Source: Temperatibacter marinus
Lineage (GTDB): Bacteria; Pseudomonadota; Alphaproteobacteria; Sphingomonadales; Kordiimonadaceae
Assembly: GCF_031598375.1 (NCBI RefSeq)
Contig: NZ_CP123872.1
Location: 3,120,800-3,184,799, forward strand
DNA length: 64,000 nt
Direction: 5' to 3'
Both the position numbers and the translations under genes were made by a program. Of this stretch, positions 1-9,089 are shown one piece after another; the stretch's first letter is position 1; each line of letters opens with the position of its first letter. The notes under the pieces are model-generated. The model was not told the origin of the DNA. It saw only the letters and a list, made by a program, of their open reading frames with translations, and ran no database searches.

Positions 1-1
1 G

Positions 2-160
2 AATACAGCTACAGAATATGCTGATAGAATTGAAGTCTTAATAACAGATCCAAATACTCGTAAAAAATTCTCAAGTCATAGCGTCAAGCGCAGTGAGGAA
101 TTCCACTGGGATAGCGTTCTGGGGCAGGTTTTAGGGCATTACAGGTCCCTTTTAAGTTAA
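2..160 (+). CDS. C-terminal end of a truncated CDS, possibly glycosyltransferase
   Basis: An open frame enters from the left edge and stops with TAA at 158-160, leaving 53 codons. The tail has a charged segment followed by a short amphipathic end (HYRSLLS). That resembles the C-terminus of a GT4-type glycosyltransferase, but too little is present to name the family safely. The next gene starts 82 bases downstream and encodes a membrane protein of a type often found near glycosyltransferases, which agrees weakly. Confidence 0.45.
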   Translation, partial: NTATEYADRIEVLITDPNTRKKFSSHSVKRSEEFHWDSVLGQVLGHYRSLLS

Positions 161-242
161 GGAGCTTGCGCTTCTCAATTCACTATCGAAAGCATTTGGG
201 AAAGCTGTTGCGTTGATATTATTCTTTGAATAGACTTTTGAG

Positions 243-1193
243 ATGAAACACATGCTTGAAAAATTACCGAAGGATCTGACAAAAAAGGTCGGTTCCTTAT
301 TACAACTCGCCATGATCTGCAGCCTATGCTTTTATGTGTTTTCTAAATTATCAACCATGGGCTGGGAGACGATATTTAACAACTTACCAACCCATCCTCT
401 TTTTTACTGCCTCTTTGCGATCAATTTTATTTTATTACCGCTCAGTGAATCCTTCATATACAGGAGACACTGGCTGACCCTTTTTTCGGCTCCTCAACGT
501 TTTCTCCCCGCTCTAATGCGCAAGCAAGCCTTAAATGATGTTGTTTTAGGTTACAGCGGTGAAGCTTATCTATATTTTTGGGCTCGCAACAATGTCAAAC
601 AAGATCATAAGCTATCAGCTTCATTGATAAAAGATAACACACTCCTCTCTGGCGCGTCGTCTTCTACTCTGGCTTTATTCTTCCTTATCGGCTTTTGGCT
701 TATGGGCGATTTTGATGACCTCTTGAACACCTTGCCAGAAGGAGTTGAATATGTTGGCGGTGTCATGATCTTTAGCATTATGATCGTCATCCTTCTCCTC
801 CTCTTTGGCCGCCGCCTCCTTAAAATTAAAGCGCCCGAAATTAGTAGAATTACTAGCATTCATATAGGCCGCCTTATACTATTCGAAAGTCTGCAAGTGC
901 TGCAGTGGTCTTTGATACTTCCTGAGGTTCCTCTTGCCGTATGGGTTGGCTTTGTAACAACAAAAATGATGATTACACGCATTCCTTTTACGCCCAATAA
1001 GGAACTCATCCTCTTAGGCTTAGCTGTATCACTGGCAGATTTCGTTCCCTCTCCAGAGGCGGCCGTAGCGGGCATCTTTTTAGCCAACACGCTTTTGAAT
1101 CAGCTCTCAAATACTGGCGTATTCATCCTTATGTATTTTTCAGGCTTTAGAAGTCAGAAGGAACTTGAAGCCACATCCCCAAAGGACTCATAG
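243..1193 (+). CDS. Polytopic membrane protein, possibly LPG-synthase-TM/UPF0104-like
   Basis: This encodes a 316-residue integral membrane protein. Hydrophobic segments lie near residues 17-36, 52-70, 137-155, 170-190 and in the C-terminal third, and the tail is short, polar and charged. The layout and the C-terminal stretch with small residues (SLADFVPSPEAAVAG) recall the lysylphosphatidylglycerol synthase transmembrane domain (UPF0104), but that is a resemblance and not a firm assignment. It lies between a probable glycosyltransferase end and a glycerate kinase gene only 2 bases downstream, so the latter is probably co-transcribed. The first ATG is used; no strong ribosome binding site is seen, though TTTTGAG precedes it. 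Confidence 0.6.
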   Translation: MKHMLEKLPKDLTKKVGSLLQLAMICSLCFYVFSKLSTMGWETIFNNLPTHPLFYCLFAINFILLPLSESFIYRRHWLTLFSAPQRFLPALMRKQALNDVVLGYSGEAYLYFWARNNVKQDHKLSASLIKDNTLLSGASSSTLALFFLIGFWLMGDFDDLLNTLPEGVEYVGGVMIFSIMIVILLLLFGRRLLKIKAPEISRITSIHIGRLILFESLQVLQWSLILPEVPLAVWVGFVTTKMMITRIPFTPNKELILLGLAVSLADFVPSPEAAVAGIFLANTLLNQLSNTGVFILMYFSGFRSQKELEATSPKDS

Positions 1194-1195
1194 AG

Positions 1196-2467
1196 GTGCA
1201 AATCACTCGCAAAACCCTTCTCTCTTTATATGAAACAGCTGTTACAGCTGTTCACCCAACACGCTGCCTTCCCTCTTATATCCCCTCCCCCATAAAAGGG
1301 CGAACTCTGGTTGTTGCAGCAGGCAAAGCCTCCGTACAGATGGCTGAAGTTTTTGCAAATGCGTATAAAGGCCCATTCGAAGGGCTTCTCATCAGTCATT
1401 ATTCGCCAGACCCAACTTTATCGGTTCTTTCACAGTTTGAGCAAATTACAGCGAGCCATCCTATTCCAAATGCCGCTGGACAAAGCGCAGCCATAAGAGC
1501 TCTAGAGCTTGCTACGTCCTTGAAAGAAGGGGATCGTCTTATTGTTTTGCTGTCTGGGGGGGCTTCTGCCTTATTACCAGCCCCGTGTCAGGGCATTTCA
1601 CTAGAAGACAAAATCAAATTAACCCAGCAACTTCTTGCCTGCGGTGCATCCATTCAAGAGATTAACACAGTTAGGCAGCATTGCTCAGAGATCAAAGGCG
1701 GCCGGTTAGCATCACAAGCCGCTCCTGCAGAGGTGCTCACTCTGGCAATTTCAGACGTGGTTGGTGATGATCCCGTCTATATCGCCTCGGGTCCAACCCA
1801 TCACACTCTGACACCCAAAAACTCTGTTGAAAAGATCTTGAATAACTATCAAATCTCTCTTCCTTCTGCAGTAAGAGACGCAATTTTAGAGCGGGAAATT
1901 TCCCATTCAAAAAATGTGAATACGCACTACTCTCTTATCGCGAGTGCACGCGTTGCCCTAAACGCCGTTGAAGAGCAGCTTCGTCAGCTAGGATATACGA
2001 TCCACAATCTGGGATATGATCTGAAGGGCGATGCTATTGAAACAGCAACAGAACATGCCAATCTCATCACCTATCACATCGCTAAGAAAAAGGTCAATCT
2101 CAGGGAAGGAAACCTAAGGAAACCGATCGCTTTTATCTCAGGCGGGGAACTCACTGCTATCTTAGGTCCTGCAACTGGAAGAGGCGGCCCAAATACAGAA
2201 TATCTTCTAAGTCTCTACAGCCAGCTGTCTATCAACAATCCATACTATGCACTCGCCTGTGATACTGACGGTAAAGATGGCACCGGTGAGGCGGGGGCAC
2301 TTTTAACACCTGACCTTGTAGAAACAATTAAGACGCAAAAGCTTAACGCCTCACAATATATTAAGCACAAAGATAGCTATACATTTTTTGATGAGATTGA
2401 CGGTTTAGTTATAACAGGGCCAACAGACACCAATGTGAATGACATTCGAATTATTCTCGTACATTAG
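1196..2467 (+). CDS. Glycerate 2-kinase, MOFRL family
   Basis: This 423-residue protein matches the GckA/TtuD-type glycerate 2-kinase family (DUF4147 plus C-terminal MOFRL domain). That family phosphorylates glycerate to 2-phosphoglycerate with ATP and was formerly annotated as hydroxypyruvate reductase. Visible signatures are VVAAGKAS near residue 40, the glycine-rich LLSGGASALLPAP near 120-132, SDVVGDDPVYIASGPT near 190-205, and the MOFRL acidic stretch ACDTDGKDGTGEAGA near 358-372. The frame opens with GTG two bases after the stop of the upstream membrane protein gene, suggesting translational coupling. A later start would cut into conserved sequence. The product would feed lower glycolysis and suits the sugar-acid catabolism genes downstream. 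Confidence 0.88.
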   Translation: MQITRKTLLSLYETAVTAVHPTRCLPSYIPSPIKGRTLVVAAGKASVQMAEVFANAYKGPFEGLLISHYSPDPTLSVLSQFEQITASHPIPNAAGQSAAIRALELATSLKEGDRLIVLLSGGASALLPAPCQGISLEDKIKLTQQLLACGASIQEINTVRQHCSEIKGGRLASQAAPAEVLTLAISDVVGDDPVYIASGPTHHTLTPKNSVEKILNNYQISLPSAVRDAILEREISHSKNVNTHYSLIASARVALNAVEEQLRQLGYTIHNLGYDLKGDAIETATEHANLITYHIAKKKVNLREGNLRKPIAFISGGELTAILGPATGRGGPNTEYLLSLYSQLSINNPYYALACDTDGKDGTGEAGALLTPDLVETIKTQKLNASQYIKHKDSYTFFDEIDGLVITGPTDTNVNDIRIILVH

Positions 2468-2530
2468 TTATAAAAGCAGTGACCTGACAAGGCCTCGTGA
2501 ATCAGGGATACCCTCTTGTGAGGACGACAC

Positions 2531-2623
2531 AAGGATTAGTATCTCTTCTTTGACGCAGGGGCGATAAAGAAGCCGCCGAAATATTCTGCCGATCATATCG
2601 GCAGTCTATTGGCACTAATCCTT
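2531..2623. repeat. Structured intergenic element bounded by a 10-bp inverted repeat
   Basis: The 190-bp gap between the glycerate kinase and the convergent isomerase gene holds a nested palindromic structure. AAGGATTAGT (2531-2540) pairs with ACTAATCCTT (2614-2623). Inside are CTGCCGAT (2586-2593) with ATCGGCAG (2597-2604) over a 3-base loop, and a TTCTTT/AAAGAA pair. It may be a bidirectional terminator region, a small RNA or a dispersed palindromic repeat. No T-tract marks it as a simple terminator. Confidence 0.5.
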
Positions 2624-2657
2624 GCTCTGCCCTCCTCCCACAGAGTAGCAGGGGCCG

Positions 2658-3494
2658 TTAAAAAGTTAAATTTCTCAGGTGTTTAATAGAGGAAGCAATG
2701 CTTGCCATAGCATCTGAAGGATTATCGTGCTCGACAAAATAATGCTTCAATCCGGCTTTCTTAGACGCTTGGAAAACCGTCTTAAAGTCAATAGTCCCTT
2801 TTCCAACACTGACCATTTGATTGTCAGCGCTTCTATCTTTTACATGTACCGCAGGGACCCGTCCCGGATAGCGATTGATATATTCAAGGGGATCAACGCC
2901 TGCAACAGCGCACCAATAAAGATCAAGTTCCAATTGAACAAGATCTGAATCTGTACTTTCTAGAAGCATTTCATAGGGCACCACACCATCGACTGTTTCA
3001 AATTCAAACTCATGATTATGGTAAAGCATTTGCATGCCAGCAGCCTTGGTACGCTCAGCAACCTTATTAAGTTTCTCAAATACACCTTTATAGCCATCAA
3101 GAGTACGTAACTGTGGCGGCAACCACGCTAGAACCACATAGTCATGCCCTACCTCAGCTGCATAATCTACAAAGGAATATGGGTCCTTAATGAAAAGATT
3201 TACATCCATATGAGCTGAGGGAGCTGTTAACCCATTGTCTTTTAAAATCATGCTAAAGTCTTTGGCGCTTTTCCCAAAATAACCTGCTGTTTCAACTTCA
3301 TCAAAACCAAGGGCGGCGATCCCTTTTATAGTTTTCTCAACACTCTCGGCCATAAGGTTTCTAACTGTATAGAGTTGAACTCCAATTTTTTTCAGCTTTT
3401 CATGATGTCCTGCGAGAGCTGAATTTGGCATAGCTAAAGCCGTTGCTGCTGCTCCTAAGGAGGCTATAAACTGCCGTCTCTGTATTTGTGTCAT
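2658..3494 (-). CDS. Tat-exported sugar isomerase/epimerase-like TIM barrel protein
   Basis: This is a 278-residue protein of the xylose isomerase-like / AP endonuclease family 2 barrel. It opens with a twin-arginine-type signal (RRQFIASLGAAATALAMP), so the barrel should act in the periplasm. Family motifs include GVQLYTVR after the signal, the metal-ligand-like LYHNHEFEF, ELDLYWCAVAG, VHVKDR and FVEHDNP. Periplasmic members of this group are commonly encoded beside GMC oxidoreductases and DUF1080 proteins and are thought to act on oxidised sugars; the substrate here is not known. It lies 31 bases downstream of a cytoplasmic paralogue-like barrel on the same strand, probably as the second gene of an operon driven from the LacI-type operator at 4473. 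Confidence 0.8.
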   Translation of the reverse strand: MTQIQRRQFIASLGAAATALAMPNSALAGHHEKLKKIGVQLYTVRNLMAESVEKTIKGIAALGFDEVETAGYFGKSAKDFSMILKDNGLTAPSAHMDVNLFIKDPYSFVDYAAEVGHDYVVLAWLPPQLRTLDGYKGVFEKLNKVAERTKAAGMQMLYHNHEFEFETVDGVVPYEMLLESTDSDLVQLELDLYWCAVAGVDPLEYINRYPGRVPAVHVKDRSADNQMVSVGKGTIDFKTVFQASKKAGLKHYFVEHDNPSDAMASIASSIKHLRNLTF

Positions 3495-3525
3495 GTGGGA
3501 TCTCCCTCCGCTCTATAAATCAGTA

Positions 3526-4452
3526 TTACTTCATGAATTGTCTTAAGTGTTGGCCGCTCTCAATAATTGCCTGCTGGCGACGCTCTAGCGATTCTTCATA
3601 ATCACTATCCTCCACCTCGATACAAAAATATCCATCAAAGCCTTTTGCGTATAAAGCCGCGACATATTCTTCCCAGTCAATATCACCGCGTCCCGGTATT
3701 CTTGGGTCATGATATTCAAGAGGGTTTGCCATTGTTCCAACCTCATCGAGACGGTCATGATCAACTTTAACGTCTTTTGCATGAGCATGATGAAAACGGT
3801 CCATAAACTCATCCAAGGGCTTCAAGTGATCCATCTGCATCCAAGCTAAATGGGAAGGATCATAATTTAAGCCGAAATTCTTTGTGGGAAATTCTTTAAA
3901 CATGCGGCGCCAAATTTGTGGGCTACGGGCTAAATTCTTGCCGTTTGGCCATTCATCATCAGTGAAATACATGGCGCAATTTTCTATGCCAATCTTTACA
4001 TCTTTCTTGTAAGCATAATCAAGAATCGGCCCCCAGATTTTTTTAAATCGTGGCCAATTTTCATCAATTGTTTTCTGCCAGTCATTACCAATGAAAGTTG
4101 TCACCATATTGATCCCCATCTGAACAGAAGCATCAATCAGTTTATAAAGGTGATCCACATAGACTTGTGATTCCTCCTCGTCAGGGCACAAAGGGTTTGG
4201 ATAATAACCAAGCGAGCTTATTTCCACCTCTTTAGAACGTGCATATTGAACATAATAATCAGCCTTTTCTGCTGTAAAGTCACTGACATCAATATGTGTA
4301 ACGCCAGCATATTTGCGCTCAGCATCCCCCGGAGGCCAGCACATGACCTCAACACAGTCAAATTTATTCTTTGCTGCAAAATCTATGACTTCTTCAAACG
4401 ACATGTCGTCTAAAATTGCACTGACAAACCCTAACTTCATCCTATTGCTCAC
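3526..4452 (-). CDS. Cytoplasmic sugar phosphate isomerase/epimerase family protein
   Basis: This 308-residue TIM barrel protein has no signal peptide, unlike its downstream neighbour. Characteristic segments are KLGFVSAIL at the start, a GIENCAMYF strand with a metal-ligand Glu, GLNYDPSHLAWMQMD, HAHAKDVKVD and FCIEVED near the end. These match the IolE/xylose isomerase-like epimerase fold with a divalent metal at the barrel mouth. It is the first gene of a minus-strand pair transcribed divergently from the MFS transporter. The shared 129-bp intergenic region contains an 18-bp LacI-type palindrome, so sugar-responsive control is likely. The precise substrate cannot be read from sequence. Confidence 0.85.
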   Translation of the reverse strand: MSNRMKLGFVSAILDDMSFEEVIDFAAKNKFDCVEVMCWPPGDAERKYAGVTHIDVSDFTAEKADYYVQYARSKEVEISSLGYYPNPLCPDEEESQVYVDHLYKLIDASVQMGINMVTTFIGNDWQKTIDENWPRFKKIWGPILDYAYKKDVKIGIENCAMYFTDDEWPNGKNLARSPQIWRRMFKEFPTKNFGLNYDPSHLAWMQMDHLKPLDEFMDRFHHAHAKDVKVDHDRLDEVGTMANPLEYHDPRIPGRGDIDWEEYVAALYAKGFDGYFCIEVEDSDYEESLERRQQAIIESGQHLRQFMK

Positions 4453-4472
4453 TCTCTAATTTCCCTAGAGTT

Positions 4473-4490
4473 AATGTAACCGGTTACATT
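4473..4490. promoter_or_regulatory. LacI-family operator palindrome between divergent genes
   Basis: AATGTAACCGGTTACATT is a perfect 18-bp palindrome with the central CG expected for LacI/GalR-type operators. It sits 20 bases upstream of the minus-strand isomerase gene and about 90 bases upstream of the MFS gene, and could control both. The LacI gene at 5829 is the obvious candidate regulator. Confidence 0.8.
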
Positions 4491-4581
4491 TTTACTTGTC
4501 AAGCCTTTATACAAAGAGTAGTCTCTGCACAGGGAAATTTCTTAAAGAAGGCCATTGCCTACTTTAATTGGAGGGAAAATT

Positions 4582-5826
4582 ATGAATTCGAAACTTTATG
4601 CTCAACTCAGCACTATGATGTTCTTACAGTTTTTTATCTGGGGCGCATGGTTTGTTACTCTAGGAACTTATCTTTCAGGGATTAATTTCAGCGGGACAGA
4701 TATTGGCACAGCCTATCTGATGAATAATATTGGCGCTATTATCTCTCCCTTTTTTATTGGCATGGTTGCTGATCGGTATTTCGCAAGCGAAAAAGTCATG
4801 GCTGTCTTGCATCTCGTGGGCGGCGTAACGCTATATTATGTTTCAGACATGACAACAGCAGGTTCAATCATTCTTGGACTTCTTTTTTATAATGCCTGCT
4901 ACATGCCGACTTTAGCACTGGTCAACACAGTGTCTTTTAATCAAATGGAAAGCCCTGACACTCAATTTCCTAGAGTGCGTGTTTGGGGAACAGTGGGCTG
5001 GATCGTCGCAGGTCTTGCCATTACATTCATTCTTGCTAATCGCATTGACAATGTTGAAGCGACGTCTGTCCCCATGAAAATGGCTGCTGCCGCTTCAATC
5101 CTTCTTGGATTATTTAGCTTCACACTGCCCAACACACCAGCCTCTAATAAGGGAGCATCCGTTACAATAAAAGACATCCTAGGGCTTGATGCACTAACAC
5201 TTCTAAAAGATCGCTCTTTCGCTATTTTTGCACTTTGCAGTCTATTGATCTCAATCCCGCTTGCCTTTTATTATGCTTTTACAAACCTCTATCTCAACGA
5301 GATTGGAATGGAAGGCGTTGCGGCCACCATGAGCCTAGGACAGGTTTCTGAAGTTGTCTTCATGGTCCTGATGCCGTTTTTCTTCCGTCGTCTAGGGGTT
5401 AAATGGATGCTTTTAATCGGCATGTTAGCCTGGGTTGTTCGATATGCTTTCTTTGCAGTCGGCGATATGGATGGACTGGCTTGGATGATATACGGTGGAA
5501 TTCTCCTTCACGGCATTTGCTATGACTTCTTTTTCGTCACAGGACAAATCTATGTGGACAAGAAAGCCGACAAGAAAATTCGTGCCAGCGCCCAAGGCTT
5601 TATCGCTTTGATCACTTACGGTGTAGGCCTGGCAATTGGGTCTAGCCTTTCGGGCCGTGTGGTGGATACTTTCACTACAGACGGTGTCAAAGACTGGGTC
5701 TCTATCTGGTGGGTGCCTTGCATACTCGCTGCCCTAATCGCCCTACTTTTTGCCCTTATCTTTAAAGATGAAAGTGCTTCTGAAAGCGATACTGGCAATG
5801 AGGCTTCATCTGAAGCACAGGCATAA
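4582..5826 (+). CDS. MFS sugar/nucleoside:H+ symporter-like permease
   Basis: This is a 12-helix transporter of about 414 residues resembling the nucleoside:H+ symporter (NupG/XapB-like) branch of the major facilitator superfamily. Members of that branch are often found in sugar-degradation clusters. The N-terminal helix motif FLQFFIWGAWFVTLGTYL is typical. The ATG at 4582 is chosen because GGAGGG lies 6-8 bases upstream; an in-frame ATG at 4555 lacks a comparable site. The cytoplasmic tail is acidic and serine-rich. It is followed 2 bases later by the LacI gene, so transporter and regulator are co-transcribed, and it faces the LacI-type operator. The substrate is probably a sugar or oxidised glycoside rather than a nucleoside, judging by context only. 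Confidence 0.85.
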   Translation: MNSKLYAQLSTMMFLQFFIWGAWFVTLGTYLSGINFSGTDIGTAYLMNNIGAIISPFFIGMVADRYFASEKVMAVLHLVGGVTLYYVSDMTTAGSIILGLLFYNACYMPTLALVNTVSFNQMESPDTQFPRVRVWGTVGWIVAGLAITFILANRIDNVEATSVPMKMAAAASILLGLFSFTLPNTPASNKGASVTIKDILGLDALTLLKDRSFAIFALCSLLISIPLAFYYAFTNLYLNEIGMEGVAATMSLGQVSEVVFMVLMPFFFRRLGVKWMLLIGMLAWVVRYAFFAVGDMDGLAWMIYGGILLHGICYDFFFVTGQIYVDKKADKKIRASAQGFIALITYGVGLAIGSSLSGRVVDTFTTDGVKDWVSIWWVPCILAALIALLFALIFKDESASESDTGNEASSEAQA

Positions 5827-5828
5827 TT

Positions 5829-6827
5829 ATGACTACGATCCGACAGGTTTCTAAGTTGGCTGGGGTTTCAGTAGCTACTGTTTCCCGAGCCCTTCAGAAA
5901 CCCGACATGGTTTCTGAATCGACCCGAAAAAAAGTCATCACGGCGGCTGAGGAAGTCGGTTATCAACCCAACATGATGGCTGTCAAATTTAGAAACAAGA
6001 AGTCATTTGCTATCTTGGTTTTGGTTCCTGATGTCTCTAATCCGTTCTTTTCAAAGATTATTAGCGGCATTCAAACCCAGGCGAAGAAAAAAGGCTATAA
6101 TGTCATCTTAGGGAATACAGCCAACGATTTGGCAACAGAACAAGAATTAGCCAATATGGTCTTTACCAACCAAGCCGATGGCATTATTCAGCTTGCAGCG
6201 CGCAATCCACTTATCGATAACATCCGTCATGCAACAGTCCCTATTGTTAATATTTGTGACTGCGTCACCGACGGCAGCATGCCAGTCATAAGACTGGATA
6301 ATAATGGCGCCGCAAAAGCCATTATTTCTCACTTTGCCGATTTAGGGCATAACAGAATTGCAGCCATTATGGGACCAGATGGCAGCCCCATTACTGAGCA
6401 ACGCCTAAGTGGCTACCTTGACGGCCTTAAAGAACAGAAGATAGACATAATCGAGTCTCTTATGGAGCGTGGTGATTATTCGATGGAATCTGGTGCAATT
6501 GCTGCTGGAAAACTGCTCGCTCATGAAGTAAGGCCAACTGCAATTTTTTGTTTTAATGATGAAATGGCGATCGGCGCAATTCACGAAATTCGTAATCAAG
6601 GTTTAAGAGTGCCTGATGATATCTCTGTCGCAGGCTTTGATAATCTTAATTTCTCGAGATTTATGGACCCGCCGCTCACAACCATTCGTCAACCTAATGC
6701 TCATTTTGGACAACATGCTGTAGAAATGCTTTTTGAGATGATTTCACAACAAGGACAATCCGTGGAAAGCTTAACTCTCCCTTACGAACTGATTGTAAGA
6801 AAAAGCACAACGAAAGCAAAACCATAA
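5829..6827 (+). CDS. LacI/GalR-family transcriptional regulator
   Basis: This is a 332-residue repressor of standard family length. The N-terminal helix-turn-helix and hinge are clear: TIRQVSKLAGVSVATVSRAL at residues 3-22, then VGYQPNMMAV at about 46-55. The periplasmic-binding-like effector domain follows (VLVPDVSNPFFSKIISG, then FCFNDEMAIGAI and SVAGFDNLNFSRFMDPPLTTIRQP, written here in part). The gene overlaps nothing but sits 2 bases after the transporter. Likely targets are the palindrome at 4473 and perhaps the related site at 16475. The effector is presumably an intermediate of the sugar pathway encoded around it. Confidence 0.93.
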   Translation: MTTIRQVSKLAGVSVATVSRALQKPDMVSESTRKKVITAAEEVGYQPNMMAVKFRNKKSFAILVLVPDVSNPFFSKIISGIQTQAKKKGYNVILGNTANDLATEQELANMVFTNQADGIIQLAARNPLIDNIRHATVPIVNICDCVTDGSMPVIRLDNNGAAKAIISHFADLGHNRIAAIMGPDGSPITEQRLSGYLDGLKEQKIDIIESLMERGDYSMESGAIAAGKLLAHEVRPTAIFCFNDEMAIGAIHEIRNQGLRVPDDISVAGFDNLNFSRFMDPPLTTIRQPNAHFGQHAVEMLFEMISQQGQSVESLTLPYELIVRKSTTKAKP

Positions 6828-6853
6828 TCCTTAACGATTAGAAAGGACAATCA

Positions 6854-7384
6854 ATGATTACTCGTAGAAAGGCACTTGTAGGTTTAAGCGCCCTCTTAGG
6901 CGTTAGTTTAACGCCTCAATCAATTGCCGCGACTTGGACTGCTGTTCAGGGAGAGACCTACGAATCTTTCCTCACAGAAGAGCAAAAAAAGGCGCTTAGA
7001 ACTACGTGTGGTCATATGATCCCTACAACAGAATCGCCCGGCGCACTGGATGTTAAGGCTCCCGAGTTCATCGAGCATCTATTGTACAACTGGGCAAGTA
7101 CGGAAAGGCGCACTGCTCTCGTAAACGCCATTGATTTACTTGTAGATCAACGGATGGCATCTGGGACAATCCGTCAATTGGGCACCTTAGATAAAAACGC
7201 CTACTCAGAAAGCGGTCCTCTCTCAGTGGAAGAGAAGAACCAATTTCGTGAGTTAAAGGGATTAATTTTAGCAAGTTATTACAGCAGTGAGGCTGGTGCT
7301 AGTGAAGAGCTGGGCTATGAATATGTCCCTGGGCCTTTCCAAGGGGACATCGCTTTATCTGACATTGGCAAAGCGTGGTATTAA
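6854..7384 (+). CDS. Tat-exported small subunit of GMC sugar dehydrogenase (gluconate 2-dehydrogenase subunit 3 family)
   Basis: This 176-residue protein starts with a twin-arginine signal (TRRKALVGLSALLGVSL) and continues as a gluconate 2-dehydrogenase subunit 3-type domain (FLTEEQKKALRTTCGHMIP, ending YVPGPFQGDI). In characterised flavin sugar dehydrogenases such a small subunit carries the Tat signal and pilots the folded FAD-containing large subunit to the periplasm. The GMC gene begins 11 bases downstream and lacks its own signal, which matches that arrangement. AAAGGA precedes the ATG. A paralogue at 15622 is paired with the second GMC gene. Confidence 0.88.
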   Translation: MITRRKALVGLSALLGVSLTPQSIAATWTAVQGETYESFLTEEQKKALRTTCGHMIPTTESPGALDVKAPEFIEHLLYNWASTERRTALVNAIDLLVDQRMASGTIRQLGTLDKNAYSESGPLSVEEKNQFRELKGLILASYYSSEAGASEELGYEYVPGPFQGDIALSDIGKAWY

Positions 7385-7394
7385 GGAGGCGGTC

Positions 7395-9089
7395 ATGACT
7401 GAAGAATTTGATGCGATTGTTGTTGGATCTGGTGTTTCTGGTGGTTGGGTTACTAAAGAATTATGTGAGAAAGGATTGAAAGTCCTTCTTGTTGAAAGAG
7501 GCCGCCAAGTTGAACATGGTGTTGACTATCCAGGTGAAGGCCGTGCCCCTTGGGAGTTTGATCTTCGAGGCCGCCTGAAAGAGGAAGAGGTTGAAGAAAA
7601 TCATGAGATCCAAAAAAAATGCTATGCTTTTTATGATGGGACTAGTCAGTTTTTTGTGAATGACAAGGAAAACCCATACGAGCAGGCCAAAGATGCGCCT
7701 TTCGATTGGATCCGAGGGTATCATTCTGGTGGTAAATCCCTCTTATGGCACCGCCAAAGTTACCGCTGGGCTGCTAAAGATTTTGAGAGTAACAAGAAAG
7801 ATGGATATGGGTGTGACTGGCCTATTAGGTATGACGACCTTGCCCCGTGGTATGACTATGTGGAAGAATTTGCTGGCATTTCGGGAAACAAAGACGGTCT
7901 AGACAATCTTCCTGATGGCGTTTTTCAAAAGCCTCATGAATTTACAGTCCTTGAAAAATTTGCAAAAGAAAAAATTGAAGAGAATTTCCCGGGACGAAAT
8001 TTAATTATGGGCCGCTGTGCGCATCTGACAGAGCCGACCGAAGAACAAATGGCGTTAGGGCGCGGTCTCTGTCAAAGCAGAAATGAGTGTCAAAGAGGCT
8101 GTAGTTGGGGTGGGTATTTCTCTTCTTTGAGTGCCACTTTGCCTGCAGCTAAGCGAACGAATAACCTCACAATGGTCCATGATAAAATTGTGCATAGTGT
8201 TATCTATGATGAGACAACAAAAAAAGCATCAGGTGTTCGTGTTATTGATAGCAATACAAAGGCTGGTGGTACGTATAAAGCAAAAATGGTTTTCCTTTGT
8301 GCCTCGACAATTCCAACAACTCAAATTCTGCTTAACAGCAAGAGTGAAACTTTTAAAAACGGCATTGCAAACAGCAGCGGTGTAGTGGGACGTTATTTAA
8401 TGGATCATATCTTCCACTTTGGAGCAGATGCATCCCACTCCGGCTTCACAGATAGATATTATAAAGGGCGACGCCCGACAGGCATCTATATCCCGCGATA
8501 TGTTAATTATGGTGACGATGACAGAGACTTTCTCAGAGGTTATGGCTTCCAAGGCGGCTCTTCAAGAACAACCTGGTGGCGGGGCAATTGGCAAGAAGGC
8601 GTCGGCGCTGACCTTAAAACCTCTCTGAAGCAGCCAGGGAAATGGCGAATGCATCTTGGAGGATACGGTGAAATGCTTCCATACGAGGACAATACAATAA
8701 CACTGACAAATAAAACAGACAAATGGGGCATTCCAATATTAAAGATCGACTGCACGCTCCGTGAGAATGAGAAAAAAATCATGAAGGCTGCAGCGGATGA
8801 TGCCGTGGACATGCTGACTCAAGCAGGTTTTGAAAATGTCCAAGGTCGCTACAATCTTGCAGCACCAGGATTGAGTATTCATGAAATGGGGACCGCACGC
8901 ATGGGCAGAGACCCCAAAACTTCGGCTCTCAATGGATGGAACCAGGCCCACGACATTGATAATCTTTTTGTAACAGACGGTGCCAGCATGGCTTCCAGTG
9001 CTTGTCAAAACCCATCGCTTACTTATATGGCGCTCTCAGCTCGTGCAGCAAATTATGCCGTTGGGCTTCTAAAAGAAGGAAAACTCTAA
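7395..9089 (+). CDS. GMC-family FAD sugar dehydrogenase, large subunit (first copy)
   Basis: This 564-residue GMC oxidoreductase probably oxidises a glycoside or sugar acid, for example at C3 as in glucoside 3-dehydrogenases, and passes electrons to the respiratory chain. The FAD dinucleotide-binding motif VVGSGVSGG lies at residues 9-17, a Cys-rich insert ([15 protein letters not shown]) in the middle, and the C-terminal catalytic His and Asn in [10 protein letters not shown] and ACQNPSLTY. The ATG at 7395 is chosen because AAGGAGG lies just upstream; a longer in-frame extension overlaps the small-subunit gene. There is no signal peptide, so export should depend on the small subunit. A closely similar copy is encoded at 13915. 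Confidence 0.92.
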   Translation: MTEEFDAIVVGSGVSGGWVTKELCEKGLKVLLVERGRQVEHGVDYPGEGRAPWEFDLRGRLKEEEVEENHEIQKKCYAFYDGTSQFFVNDKENPYEQAKDAPFDWIRGYHSGGKSLLWHRQSYRWAAKDFESNKKDGYGCDWPIRYDDLAPWYDYVEEFAGISGNKDGLDNLPDGVFQKPHEFTVLEKFAKEKIEENFPGRNLIMGRCAHLTEPTEEQMALGRGLCQSRNECQRGCSWGGYFSSLSATLPAAKRTNNLTMVHDKIVHSVIYDETTKKASGVRVIDSNTKAGGTYKAKMVFLCASTIPTTQILLNSKSETFKNGIANSSGVVGRYLMDHIFHFGADASHSGFTDRYYKGRRPTGIYIPRYVNYGDDDRDFLRGYGFQGGSSRTTWWRGNWQEGVGADLKTSLKQPGKWRMHLGGYGEMLPYEDNTITLTNKTDKWGIPILKIDCTLRENEKKIMKAAADDAVDMLTQAGFENVQGRYNLAAPGLSIHEMGTARMGRDPKTSALNGWNQAHDIDNLFVTDGASMASSACQNPSLTYMALSARAANYAVGLLKEGKL

